DNA from: Jonesia denitrificans DSM 20603
GTDB taxonomy: Bacteria > Actinomycetota > Actinomycetes > Actinomycetales > Cellulomonadaceae
Length of the DNA stretch: 64,000 nt
Direction of reading: 5' to 3'
NCBI RefSeq assembly: GCF_000024065.1
Contig: NC_013174.1
Coordinates: 1,240,001-1,304,000, forward strand
This document shows positions 1-8,033 of the stretch, one piece after another. Under the pieces are notes generated by a model, which saw only the letters and a list, made by a program, of their open reading frames with translations, was not told the DNA's origin and ran no database searches. Position 1 is the first letter of the stretch. The number at the start of each line of letters is the position of its first letter. Position numbers and translations under genes: made by a program.

Positions 1-213
1 GGAGTCGGAGATCGCGTCGCTAGGGGAGGGAACCACTTCACTCAAAGCAACCGGATCAGCTGAGTAGTTCACCGCAATTGTGTCAATGCGTGCGTCCTTA
101 TTGACATGACGACTCCACTGCCAGCGTCCCAACGAAAGACACAAAATCACCACGACAGCGACAGCCAAAGCAATCCCCAACCACTGGAGAAAAGAACGCG
201 GTTGGGACCTCAC
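1..213 (-). CDS. SURF1 family cytochrome oxidase biogenesis protein (3' end outside window)
   Basis: The first 71 codons of a minus-strand gene are present; the rest lies beyond the window start. The N-terminus has a hydrophobic helix (about residues 9-29) followed at once by LGRWQWSRH, the typical start of SURF1 proteins, inner-membrane factors for assembly of haem-copper cytochrome c oxidase. The GTG start overlaps the stop of the upstream 83-residue gene (GTGA), so the two are translationally coupled. The neighbouring DUF3099 and fabG/fabI genes fit a common actinobacterial order. The C-terminal half and second membrane helix cannot be checked. Confidence 0.85.
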   Translation of the reverse strand, partial: MRSQPRSFLQWLGIALAVAVVVILCLSLGRWQWSRHVNKDARIDTIAVNYSADPVALSEVVPSPSDAISDS

Positions 214-461
214 GCAGGATCCCCTGGGATCACACGGTCAAGCTCAGAAACCGGAACTGTGTCACGCAAGAAATTGCGGGCCCCCAAAAAGCGCTCCAAA
301 TGGTCGCGGTGGTCTTGGCACGACAACCACACCTTGCGGCGTTCGGGGGTGTGAATTTTGGGGTTATTCCACAACAGTCCCCACACGGCAACTGCCCGAC
401 ACCCTTTCCCAGAGCAGATCAACTCGTCGACAGGATCTGCGATTCCTAGCACGTCAGTCAT
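210..461 (-). CDS. Small conserved actinobacterial protein with cysteine/histidine pairs, unknown function
   Basis: Encodes 83 residues. ATG 461 is preferred over the longer ORF because AAGGAGA precedes it at good spacing and it overlaps the DUF3099 stop by eight bases. The sequence holds cysteines in ICSGKGC and LSCQDHRDH, a spacing that suggests a small metal-binding fold; this is inference. I recognise it as a short protein often found between DUF3099 and SURF1 in actinobacteria and know of no assigned function. It is coupled to both neighbours, so the three genes very probably form one transcript. Confidence 0.7.
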   Translation of the reverse strand: MTDVLGIADPVDELICSGKGCRAVAVWGLLWNNPKIHTPERRKVWLSCQDHRDHLERFLGARNFLRDTVPVSELDRVIPGDPA

Positions 462-789
462 GACTCTCCTTGGAAGGTGGAGTGTTCTCGTCCTCATCAC
501 CTGACTGGACAACAGGCGCATCAAGCTGGTGCCACTGCATCGGATTGTCCATAGTATGAGTTGTCAAACGCCCCATGTTTGATCCCACCACGGCGATATA
601 TGGAAGGAAAATTGCCGCACCAATAAGTACCCACTGAAGTGCACCCGAGGCAAAATACGCGCCGATGAAACAGGCAAACCGAATGCCCATCTGAATGGAG
701 TACACACGAATGCGACGCCCCTGGTCCTGGGCAAGGGACGTGGGGGCGCTGGTAATCGAGGGAGCAGCAGAACGCCTGTGCACCCACAC
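454..789 (-). CDS. DUF3099 family membrane protein
   Basis: A 111-residue protein starting at GTG 789 (GTG 783 is possible), with AGGGAG about nine bases upstream. The N-terminus is polar (HRRSAAPSITSAPTSL), followed by a motif ending in RRIRVYSIQMGIRFACF and two hydrophobic helices at about residues 33-50 and 54-70, then an acidic C-terminal tail. This is the layout of DUF3099 proteins, small actinobacterial membrane proteins of unknown role. It is divergent from fabG and leads the transcript that continues into the small Cys protein and SURF1. Confidence 0.75.
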   Translation of the reverse strand: MWVHRRSAAPSITSAPTSLAQDQGRRIRVYSIQMGIRFACFIGAYFASGALQWVLIGAAIFLPYIAVVGSNMGRLTTHTMDNPMQWHQLDAPVVQSGDEDENTPPSKESHD

Positions 790-856
790 TATTCTACGCT
801 CCCTGACAATTTTGTAGGATCCCTACGAACTTCACCAGGACATGGCGGGCGTTTCG

Positions 857-887
857 TTGGCACTGCGGGCAGGCCCTCTTCTATAGA
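857..887 (+). promoter_or_regulatory. Possible fabG promoter
   Basis: TTGGCA (857-862) and TATAGA (882-887) resemble -35 and -10 elements, 19 bases apart, which is longer than ideal. They lie 37 bases before the fabG GTG in the divergent region between DUF3099 and fabG. Judged by eye only. Confidence 0.3.
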
Positions 888-923
888 TTACCTACAGACC
901 ACAGCAACGACGAAGGAGCGCAC

Positions 924-1640
924 GTGAGCGAGACCACCACACGAGTTGTCCTAGTGACTGGGGCGAACCGCGGAATCGGGCGAGCCATCGCCGAAGCATT
1001 TGTGGCCCAAGGAGACACCGTGGCCACAATCTACCGCAGCGGAGACCTGCCACATGGAGTCCACGGATATGTGGGAGACGTCACCTCCACTACCGACATT
1101 GACGCCGCGTTTACCCGCATCGAAGCAGACTTAGGGCCAGTCACAGTTTTGGTCGCCAACGCGGGGATCACCCGTGACCAGCTACTCATGCGCATGAGTG
1201 ATGAAGAGTTCGACCAGGTTGTGGACGTCAACCTCACTGGTGCGTTCCGGTGTGCACGTCGCGCATCAAAAGGCATGATCAAAGCGCGCAATGGCCGCAT
1301 CATCTTCATCTCATCCGTCGTTGGCCTATACGGCGGACCTGGCCAAGTAAACTATTCGGCGTCCAAAGCAGGGCTGGTGGGTATGGCACGGTCCATTACC
1401 CGCGAACTAGGCTCACGCTCAATCACTGCCAACGTTGTCGCACCAGGGTTCATTAACACGGACATGACCCAAGCTCTGCCTGAAGCAACTCAAAAGACCT
1501 ACAAGTCCTCCATTCCTGCCGGTCGGTTCGCAGAGCCCCATGAGGTTGCAGCTGCCGTCCAATTCCTCGCTTCCGAGCAGGCCGGATACATTTCTGGTGC
1601 CGTCATCCCCGTGGATGGCGGACTGGGAATGGGTCACTAA
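924..1640 (+). CDS. fabG: 3-oxoacyl-ACP reductase FabG
   Basis: A 238-residue short-chain dehydrogenase that would reduce 3-oxoacyl-ACP with NADPH in the type II fatty acid synthesis cycle. The cofactor motif TGANRGIG is at residues 12-19, NAG at about 85, the catalytic serine in FISSVVG (about residue 130) and the YxxxK pair in NYSASK (about Y144/K148). The C-terminus ends in the usual IPVDGGLGMGH. The GTG start follows GAAGGAG at good spacing. FabI follows 46 bases later; this fabG-fabI pair matches the mycobacterial mabA-inhA arrangement. Confidence 0.93.
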   Translation: MSETTTRVVLVTGANRGIGRAIAEAFVAQGDTVATIYRSGDLPHGVHGYVGDVTSTTDIDAAFTRIEADLGPVTVLVANAGITRDQLLMRMSDEEFDQVVDVNLTGAFRCARRASKGMIKARNGRIIFISSVVGLYGGPGQVNYSASKAGLVGMARSITRELGSRSITANVVAPGFINTDMTQALPEATQKTYKSSIPAGRFAEPHEVAAAVQFLASEQAGYISGAVIPVDGGLGMGH

Positions 1641-1686
1641 AAACCTGACGTTCCTGCAGCGTACCCCACCCACTGAAAGGCTCACT

Positions 1687-2454
1687 ATGTCACTTCTGGC
1701 CGGTAAAAAAATCCTCATCACCGGGGTGTTAACACAGCACTCGATCGCGTTTCACGTTGCCCGTCTTGCGCAAGAGCAAGGCGCAACCGTCATCCTCACG
1801 TCCTTTGGACGACAGATGAAGCTCACGCAAGCTATCGCGAAGCGTCTGCCTGAACCTGCCCCAGTCCTCACCCTGGATGTGACGAATCGCGAGGACCTCG
1901 ACACGCTGAAAGACCGTGTTCTTGAACACGTTGATGGGCTTGATGGTGTTGTCCATTCCATTGGGTTTGCCCCCCAGTCCGTCATGGGTGGCAACTTCCT
2001 CTCGGGGGAATGGGCAGACGTTGCGACGGCTCTGGAAATCTCAGCTTTTTCGTTGAAATCCCTGGCCGTTGCCACTCAACCCCTCATGTCCACTGGTGGT
2101 TCTGTGGTGGGATTGACGTTCGACGCGAAGTTCGCGTGGCCGGTGTATGACTGGATGGGGGTGGCGAAAGCAGCCTTCGAATCGACCGCTCGGTATCTTG
2201 CGCGTGACCTTGGTCCGCAGGGGATTCGGGTTAACCTCGTATCAGCAGGACCGATCCGCACCACTGCTGCAAAGTCCATTCCGGGCTTTGAACAGATGGA
2301 AGGGAACTGGCCCAACCGAGCGCCGCTTGGGTGGGACCAGTCGAACCCGGAACCAACCGCACGCGCGGTGGCAGCATTGCTGTCAGACTGGTTCCCGGCA
2401 ACAACTGGCGAGATCGTTCATGTAGACGGTGGAGTCCACGCGATGGGACAGTAG
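1687..2454 (+). CDS. fabI: Enoyl-ACP reductase FabI (InhA type)
   Basis: A 255-residue NADH-dependent enoyl-ACP reductase catalysing the last step of fatty acid elongation. It begins LLAGKKILITGVLTQHSIAF, the cofactor motif of the FabI/InhA group, and carries YDWMGVAK, the Tyr-x6-Lys catalytic pair. The DVTN segment and the closing EIVHVDGGVHAMGQ also match. ATG 1687 was chosen over longer in-frame extensions into fabG because the family starts here and GAAAGG precedes it. It lies in one operon with fabG and is followed directly by a SixA-like gene. Confidence 0.92.
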   Translation: MSLLAGKKILITGVLTQHSIAFHVARLAQEQGATVILTSFGRQMKLTQAIAKRLPEPAPVLTLDVTNREDLDTLKDRVLEHVDGLDGVVHSIGFAPQSVMGGNFLSGEWADVATALEISAFSLKSLAVATQPLMSTGGSVVGLTFDAKFAWPVYDWMGVAKAAFESTARYLARDLGPQGIRVNLVSAGPIRTTAAKSIPGFEQMEGNWPNRAPLGWDQSNPEPTARAVAALLSDWFPATTGEIVHVDGGVHAMGQ

Positions 2455-2461
2455 GTTGACT

Positions 2462-2977
2462 TTGACGCACAGCACTCAGCGACTTCTTTTGCTGCGGCAC
2501 GCGAAAGCAGAACCAGCAGGTGCAGTAACAGACCACATGCGCCCGCTGGCGCTTCGTGGACGCAAACAGGCGCGAGCGGTCGCTGAGGTGCTGGTCACCC
2601 ACAACCTCATCCCTGATGCAGTGTTGGTGTCCTCAGCTGTGCGCACGAAACAAACGTGGGAGATTCTTGCCGGTGGGTTCGACCATGCACCCGCGAAGGT
2701 GAGCTTCCACGATGACCTGTATGTTGCTGGGGTGGACGATGTTCTCAAGCTTGTCGCCACAACCCACGGCAGCACGGTGCTGGTTGTGGGTCATGAGCCG
2801 ACGATGTCTGCGGTTGCTGAACAACTTGCTGGTGACGGATCGAGCCAGGATGCCTATGCCCAGGTTCGTTTGGGTATCCCGACCGCAACGTTATGTGTCT
2901 TGGAATCAGACCAGCCTTTTGGTCAGTGGGAAGCACGTGGAGTGACCCTTACCCAGGTGATCCGGCCCGAGCACTAA
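2462..2977 (+). CDS. SixA-like histidine phosphatase
   Basis: A histidine phosphatase superfamily protein of about 171 residues. LLLLRHAKAEP is the RHG-type motif whose histidine becomes phosphorylated, and VVGHEPTMS holds the second catalytic histidine. The size and single domain are those of the SixA branch; the substrate is unknown. No ATG fits before the RHA motif. TTG 2462 is preferred because GTAGG, which includes the fabI stop, sits six bases upstream; TTG 2456 is an alternative. This gene commonly follows fabI in actinobacteria. Confidence 0.8.
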   Translation: MTHSTQRLLLLRHAKAEPAGAVTDHMRPLALRGRKQARAVAEVLVTHNLIPDAVLVSSAVRTKQTWEILAGGFDHAPAKVSFHDDLYVAGVDDVLKLVATTHGSTVLVVGHEPTMSAVAEQLAGDGSSQDAYAQVRLGIPTATLCVLESDQPFGQWEARGVTLTQVIRPEH

Positions 2978-2981
2978 GATC

Positions 2982-3443
2982 ATGCGTATCAACCCGTTTC
3001 TTGTTCTTGCAGTGGGCATTGCGATGACTGCGTGGGTCGCCGGAGCTCGGGCTTTGTGGGGGCTTCCTGGAAGTCACGCTGTCACCTATCTGGGCGCGGT
3101 TGGCCTCCCCATCCTTGTAGGGCATCTCCTGCTCGCCCGTGCGCAAGCACGTGCAAGACGACAGCACACACCTCTTCGTTCTGGTGTGTGGGGTACGCTC
3201 GTCGGATCGTGGGTGTGCCTGTTCTTACTTGGTTTGTTCCTGCCTGAACGCGTAGATGGTCACCTCACCCACATCATCGTTGGCACACAAGAACCAGCAC
3301 GTGGACTGCTCATCGGGTTCGCTAATCCGCTCGGTATTATCGGTGTCGCCTTGCTTATCGCGGCTGTCATCATGGCGAGCCTTGACGCCCGACCACCCCG
3401 CCCAAGCGAGGACGACTTACTCGACGCTGCATTCGGAGAATGA
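2982..3443 (+). CDS. Integral membrane protein, unknown function
   Basis: A 153-residue protein with four predicted helices (about residues 5-25, 35-52, 67-87 and 110-130) and an acidic C-terminal tail (PSEDDLLDAAFGE). It starts four bases after the SixA-like stop and ends just before serB, so it belongs to this transcript. I do not recognise a family. The conserved-looking GFANPLGIIG loop before the last helix is its most distinctive part. Confidence 0.6.
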   Translation: MRINPFLVLAVGIAMTAWVAGARALWGLPGSHAVTYLGAVGLPILVGHLLLARAQARARRQHTPLRSGVWGTLVGSWVCLFLLGLFLPERVDGHLTHIIVGTQEPARGLLIGFANPLGIIGVALLIAAVIMASLDARPPRPSEDDLLDAAFGE

Positions 3444-3444
3444 C

Positions 3445-4086
3445 ATGACCACCACCCGCCTTGTCGTCATGGATGTCGACTCCACACTCATTGAACAAGA
3501 AGTCATCGAGCTGATCGCTCAGCACGCAGGGACCTATGAGCTGGTAGCCAACATCACAGAACGCGCGATGCGCGGCGAACTGGATTTTGCGGCATCACTG
3601 GCTGCACGGGTAGACACGCTTGCTGGGGTGCACGTGGACGATCTTGCCAAGGTGCGTGATGCGGTCACGTTTAGTCCAGGTGCCCGCGAGTTCATCGCTG
3701 AATGCCAGCGCCGTGGGTGGGAAGTCGCACTTGTGTCAGGAGGGTTCACGGAAATCGTGCGCCACCTTGCCCACGAGGTAGGCATTACCAGGTTCCGGGC
3801 TAACCATCTGGACGTGGTGGCAAATCGGTTGACGGGACGCACCACTGGCACCATTGTGGACCGCGCCTACAAAGAAACATCTCTGCGCGAGTTTGCGGCC
3901 GAGCTGGGTATCCCCATGGATGACACGGTAGCTATTGGTGATGGGGCCAACGACCTTGACATGATCCATGCCGCTGGAATTGGCATCGCCTACAACGCGA
4001 AACCTATTGTTGTTGAACAAGCGCCCTACGCGATCTCGGGTTCCCTGATCTCGGCACTTGATGTGATCGACAACCACCCCAAGTAG
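3445..4086 (+). CDS. serB: Phosphoserine phosphatase SerB
   Basis: A 213-residue HAD-family enzyme that removes phosphate from O-phosphoserine in serine biosynthesis. HAD motif I is VMDVDSTLIE with two catalytic aspartates, motif II is VSGGFTEIV, a conserved lysine lies in YKETSL, and motif III is IGDGANDLDM. It lacks the N-terminal ACT domain of many actinobacterial SerB proteins and so is a minimal single-domain form. ATG 3445 is preferred because GGAG lies at the right distance and the motif I region then begins at residue 6; upstream in-frame sequence overlaps the membrane gene. Confidence 0.9.
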   Translation: MTTTRLVVMDVDSTLIEQEVIELIAQHAGTYELVANITERAMRGELDFAASLAARVDTLAGVHVDDLAKVRDAVTFSPGAREFIAECQRRGWEVALVSGGFTEIVRHLAHEVGITRFRANHLDVVANRLTGRTTGTIVDRAYKETSLREFAAELGIPMDDTVAIGDGANDLDMIHAAGIGIAYNAKPIVVEQAPYAISGSLISALDVIDNHPK

Positions 4087-4122
4087 GTCGAAAGACCCAA
4101 GTAATCGTGCCATGATGGTGCC

Positions 4123-4818
4123 GTGACCACCCATCAGAGCAACGCCAATGGCACGCTACGCATCGGCGTGACAAGTGCTTTGCTTGTGGCGTTGGCTGCA
4201 GGGGCGCACGTCTTGGGTGGGGGAGCACTCCATGTGAGTGCCGCCGTGATCGTCGCAGTCATCGTTGCTTTTCTCATCACCATCGTGACACGGGTGTCAC
4301 CGTTTGTTTCCACTGCCTGGGTGGCACAGTGCGTCACCGCGCTCGCGGCAGTGATGACCCAGTGGGCAGCCCACGCAGTGTTCTCCCTGATGCCACCTGC
4401 ACCGGTTCACACCAGTGAACTGGGCGGACACCTCGGCCAGGTGGTTCCTGTGGGAATGAGTTATGGCCATCATGCCCATGATGGGGCCATCACCGTGCCG
4501 CTTCCACCCCTGCAGGACATCCACAGTGGTGACCATAGTTCCCCATTCATGGTCGTGACACACAGCGCGGCAGCAATGATCACGGTATGGGTCCTGGCTG
4601 ACATTAATCGGGCGCTGACCCCATTGGGCGCGCTCCTCGCATCCCTATTGACTGCGCTCGTGTGGATCATACGGTTAGCGCCATTGCCGCACGCTGCCAC
4701 CGTGAAAATCACGACAAGCGCTCACACAGGAAACGCTGGTAGGCGTCACTCGCGCCACCATCACCGACGCGGTCCACCACAACTGACACACCTGGTCATT
4801 GCCATCGCACGCACCTAA
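4123..4818 (+). CDS. Membrane protein with histidine-rich loop and tail, unknown function
   Basis: Encodes 231 residues from a GTG start. Helices are visible at about residues 12-30, 35-55, 62-85 and 148-185. The long extramembrane segment between helices 3 and 4 contains SYGHHAHDG and HSGDHSS, and the C-terminus contains RRHSRHHHRRG, both plausible metal-binding stretches. It directly precedes a PCuAC copper chaperone and a DyP peroxidase, so a role in envelope copper handling is a reasonable inference, but no known family was recognised. Confidence 0.6.
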   Translation: MTTHQSNANGTLRIGVTSALLVALAAGAHVLGGGALHVSAAVIVAVIVAFLITIVTRVSPFVSTAWVAQCVTALAAVMTQWAAHAVFSLMPPAPVHTSELGGHLGQVVPVGMSYGHHAHDGAITVPLPPLQDIHSGDHSSPFMVVTHSAAAMITVWVLADINRALTPLGALLASLLTALVWIIRLAPLPHAATVKITTSAHTGNAGRRHSRHHHRRGPPQLTHLVIAIART

Positions 4819-4859
4819 CGCGGTGATGGTGTCAATCTCCCAGTTGTCAAGGAAGTGTC

Positions 4860-5441
4860 ATGCCGTTTCCCCTCTTTTCCCATGCCCACACACCAGTTCG
4901 CCCCACACTCACCATCGCTGCCCTTGGTGCAGCCCTGCTTTTGGGTGGGTGTACCGCATCAGAAACCGCGCCACCCACAACCTCACTCACACAGGAAACA
5001 AGCACTCACAGTGCATCAGATCTCCTCACCATTGAGTCCGCCTGGGTGAAAGCCGGAACCCAAGGAACAATGACCGGTCTGTTTTTGTCCCTCACCAATA
5101 CCGGCGACACCGCGTTGACCCTGACCAGTGCACACAGCGACAGTGCCACCATGATGGAGTTACACGACACCGTCGCGGCAGACGACGGATCAACCACCAT
5201 GGTCGAAGTAGATGGTGGGTTCACCATCGCACCAGGTGACACGATGATCCTTGAACCAGGTGGGCGCCACCTCATGCTCATGGGGCTAACCAACGACCTC
5301 ATCGCTGGAGACACCCTTGATGTCACCCTCACGTTCAACGACGGTTCCTCCACCACCATCAACGCCCCGATCCGCGAGGTTGATGGCGCCCAAGAAACGT
5401 ACGAACACCAAGAAACCGACATGAGTGGCCATGACAAGTGA
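4860..5441 (+). CDS. PCuAC-family periplasmic copper(I) chaperone lipoprotein
   Basis: A 193-residue protein with a lipoprotein signal (LGAALLLGGC, lipidated Cys at about residue 30) and a PCuAC (formerly DUF461) domain. The domain starts at IESAWVKAG, carries MMELHDT, and ends in APGDTMILEPGGRHLMLMGL, which supplies the His/Met copper ligands. Such proteins carry Cu(I) outside the membrane, often to cytochrome oxidase. ATG 4860 follows AAGGAAG at good spacing. The C-terminus is extended by a His-containing tail (YEHQETDMSGHDK) and overlaps the DyP start. Confidence 0.85.
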   Translation: MPFPLFSHAHTPVRPTLTIAALGAALLLGGCTASETAPPTTSLTQETSTHSASDLLTIESAWVKAGTQGTMTGLFLSLTNTGDTALTLTSAHSDSATMMELHDTVAADDGSTTMVEVDGGFTIAPGDTMILEPGGRHLMLMGLTNDLIAGDTLDVTLTFNDGSSTTINAPIREVDGAQETYEHQETDMSGHDK

Positions 5442-6672
5442 CCGCGAACCACACCTGACTCGCAGACAATGGCTCACTTCAGCCGCGGTCATTGGTGGAA
5501 CAGCGGTCGCTGGTGGCTCCCTGGGCGGAATTCTTCACCATTCCCAGGGGGCCACCACCGCCAGCTCTACCTCCGATGAACCCACCGATGATGTGTTTTT
5601 TGGTCACGTAAGAGAACCCTTTTACGGACCACACCAAGCTGGGATCACCAGCGCAATCCAGGCGCATGCCAGCTATCTTGGGTTCACGTTCCACCCACAT
5701 GCCACCGCAACTGATGTGGTGCGCACGCTACGGATCCTCACCCACGATGCAGCACTTCTCACCCAAGGGAAGGGGGCACTTGCTGACACAGAACCTGAAC
5801 TCGCACACACCCCCGCCCGCCTCACCGTCACTGTGGGGTTCGGTCCAGAATTCTTCGACAGAGCCGGTATCCCGCATCTGCGTCCACCCCACCTGGCGCA
5901 GTTGCCGTCGTATCGCATCGACAGGCTCGATCCCGCATACGGACAAACTGACTTGCTTCTGCTTATCCAAGGTGATGACCCCACCAGCGTCGCCCACGCA
6001 GCCAGGGTGCACACCCGGCAAATCCGGTCTTTTGCCCAGCGAGCCTGGACACAACATGGGTTCAGCTATGCACGGGGAACCCATCCGCAGGGAACCACGA
6101 TGCGTAACCTCATGGGACAGGTCGATGGCACACACACCGCACACACCCAAGCAAGCGACGAACACGTGTGGCTCCGCGATAGTGATGGGGACCGTCATGT
6201 CGGGGCAACCACCTTCGTGCTACGCCGAATCGCGATGACACTGGACACCTGGGATGAAGTGGACCGACCTGGCCGAGAAGACGCGTTAGGGCGCCGAATG
6301 AGTGATGGCGCCCCACTCACCGGAACCGCCGAACACGACCCCCCGGATTTTGAGGCGCGAAATGACCTCGGCTTTCCGGTGATCGCCCCCTACGCGCACA
6401 TCCGCAGAGCCCATCATCCTGATCCCACAGTGCGCATCTACCGGCGTGCCTACAACTTCAATGATCCACCCACCCCAGACAACCCCCACACGACAGGGTT
6501 ACTTTTTGGATCCTTTCAACGCTCCATCCCCAACCAATACCTTCCCATCCAAAACCGGCTCGCAGAACTCGATGCCCTCAACGAATGGACCATACCGGTG
6601 GGTTCAGCCGTGTACTACATCCCCCCAGGAGTCCGTGAAGGACAATTCCTGGGCGAACAACTGTTGACATAA
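5431..6672 (+). CDS. Tat-exported DyP-type haem peroxidase (EfeB-like)
   Basis: A 413-residue dye-decolourising peroxidase. A twin-arginine signal (LTRRQWLTSAAVIGG) indicates folded export. The GxxDG signature is GQVDGT, and the proximal haem histidine is probably in the IAPYAHIRRAH segment. The start is ATG 5431 or GTG 5425; both overlap the PCuAC stop, so the two are coupled. In Efe systems this protein accompanies EfeU and EfeO, but neither is adjacent here; the partner is a copper chaperone. A DyP-PCuAC pair suggests cell-envelope metal or haem handling, which is inference. Confidence 0.88.
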   Translation: MTSDREPHLTRRQWLTSAAVIGGTAVAGGSLGGILHHSQGATTASSTSDEPTDDVFFGHVREPFYGPHQAGITSAIQAHASYLGFTFHPHATATDVVRTLRILTHDAALLTQGKGALADTEPELAHTPARLTVTVGFGPEFFDRAGIPHLRPPHLAQLPSYRIDRLDPAYGQTDLLLLIQGDDPTSVAHAARVHTRQIRSFAQRAWTQHGFSYARGTHPQGTTMRNLMGQVDGTHTAHTQASDEHVWLRDSDGDRHVGATTFVLRRIAMTLDTWDEVDRPGREDALGRRMSDGAPLTGTAEHDPPDFEARNDLGFPVIAPYAHIRRAHHPDPTVRIYRRAYNFNDPPTPDNPHTTGLLFGSFQRSIPNQYLPIQNRLAELDALNEWTIPVGSAVYYIPPGVREGQFLGEQLLT

Positions 6673-6676
6673 AAAA

Positions 6677-6712
6677 GTGTGCCCACGCGACGGCGATGTC
6701 ACGTGGGCACAC
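6677..6712 (-). terminator. Terminator between converging DyP and glgC genes
   Basis: Arms GTGTGCCCACG (6677-6687) and CGTGGGCACAC (6702-6712) form a strong hairpin. A run of six A at 6671-6676 gives a U-tract for minus-strand transcripts, so it best terminates glgC; it may also stop the DyP transcript. Confidence 0.75.
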
Positions 6713-6738
6713 AACGCACAGAGAGCCAGGATCACTAT

Positions 6739-7977
6739 CTAGTCCACGGTAGTTCCTTTGGGAACAACAGTGATACCCGACTCGGTCACAGTAAACCCAC
6801 GGCGGCGGTCCTCCTCGGCATCAAGACCAATACGAGCCCGTTCGTTCACCGTCACGTTCTTATCCAAAATTGCTCGATGAACCTGAGCATGCCGGTGCAC
6901 AATGACGTCGTCCATGAGCACCGAATCCGACACCGACGACCACGAGTGCAAGCGCACACCAGGTGAGAGCACAGAACCCACCACCGTGGCCCCAGAAATA
7001 ACAACACCCGGGGACACAATCGAATCAGCGGCGTGCCCCAAACGGCCAGGGCCCGCATGGACAAACTTTGCCGGGGGAAGCCCGGTGTACCCGGTAAACA
7101 GCGGCCACTCAGAGTTATACAAGTTGAACACCGGGTTCACCGAAATGAGGTCCATGTTCGCATCAAAAAACGAATCAATCGTCCCCACATCCCGCCAATA
7201 ATCGCGGTCACGGTCCGTGGAACCTGGAACATCGTTGTGGATGAAATCGTAAAACCCGGCCGTACCACGCTTCACAAAATACGGCACAATGTCCCCACCC
7301 ATGTCATGTTTGGAGTCCTCGTTGTCCGCATCGAACGCCACAGCATCAGCAAGAGCGTCAGCGTTAATGACGTAGTTGCCCATGGATGCAAGAATCTCAC
7401 CCGGAGAGTCAGGCAACCCCACCGGGTCGGACGGTTTCTCCAAGAAATCCCGGATCCGGTCAGGGTGCTCAGGGTCAATGTCAATCACCCCAAACTCTGA
7501 TGCCATCGCAATAGGCTGCCGGATACCCGCCACAGTCATCTCAGCTCCGGACGCAACATGCGCGTCAACCATCTGAGAAAAATCCATGCGGTACACGTGG
7601 TCAGCACCAACCACCACAACAATGTCAGGGCGTTCATCTTCAATGATGTTCAAACACTGGTAGATCGCGTCTGCAGACCCCAAATACCAGCGTTTACCCA
7701 CCCGCTGCTGGGCTGGAACAGGGGCAACAAAGTTCCCCAGCAAAGGAGACATGCGCCATGTCTTAGAAATATGACGGTCAAGTGAATGGGACTTGTACTG
7801 AGTGAGCACAACGATGTGCAAATAGTGAGAGTTCGCGAGGTTCGATAACGCGAAGTCAACGAGGCGGTAAATGCCACCAAACGGCACGGCCGGCTTTGCC
7901 CGGTGCTTGGTCAGTGGCATGAGTCGTTTCCCCTCGCCACCGGCAAGGACGATCGCAAGAACTTTGGGAGATGCCAT
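6739..7977 (-). CDS. glgC: Glucose-1-phosphate adenylyltransferase GlgC
   Basis: A 412-residue ADP-glucose pyrophosphorylase that makes the glucosyl donor for glycogen and maltose-1-phosphate synthesis. The nucleotide-binding motif [13 protein letters not shown] lies at residues 11-23, followed by [17 protein letters not shown] marks the substrate region, and the C-terminal third is a left-handed beta-helix (for example [20 protein letters not shown]). It is divergent from the glycogen synthase gene with a 56-base gap that must hold both promoters, as in the mycobacterial glgC-glgM pair. Confidence 0.93.
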   Translation of the reverse strand: MASPKVLAIVLAGGEGKRLMPLTKHRAKPAVPFGGIYRLVDFALSNLANSHYLHIVVLTQYKSHSLDRHISKTWRMSPLLGNFVAPVPAQQRVGKRWYLGSADAIYQCLNIIEDERPDIVVVVGADHVYRMDFSQMVDAHVASGAEMTVAGIRQPIAMASEFGVIDIDPEHPDRIRDFLEKPSDPVGLPDSPGEILASMGNYVINADALADAVAFDADNEDSKHDMGGDIVPYFVKRGTAGFYDFIHNDVPGSTDRDRDYWRDVGTIDSFFDANMDLISVNPVFNLYNSEWPLFTGYTGLPPAKFVHAGPGRLGHAADSIVSPGVVISGATVVGSVLSPGVRLHSWSSVSDSVLMDDVIVHRHAQVHRAILDKNVTVNERARIGLDAEEDRRRGFTVTESGITVVPKGTTVD

Positions 7978-8033
7978 ACTCGAACCTTATGTTGTTGTGA
8001 CCAATTCTGCAGGAAAAGCGGTAGCGTGTTGGT

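Noticed and set aside
4339-4346. Further copies of the octamer GCGCTCGC at 4339, 9480 and 19415
   Set aside because: They are not at visible composition breaks. They are followed by GGC, AGA and CCC rather than RGG or GGA. I keep them as counter-examples: the bare octamer is not sufficient, and the base context after it may matter.
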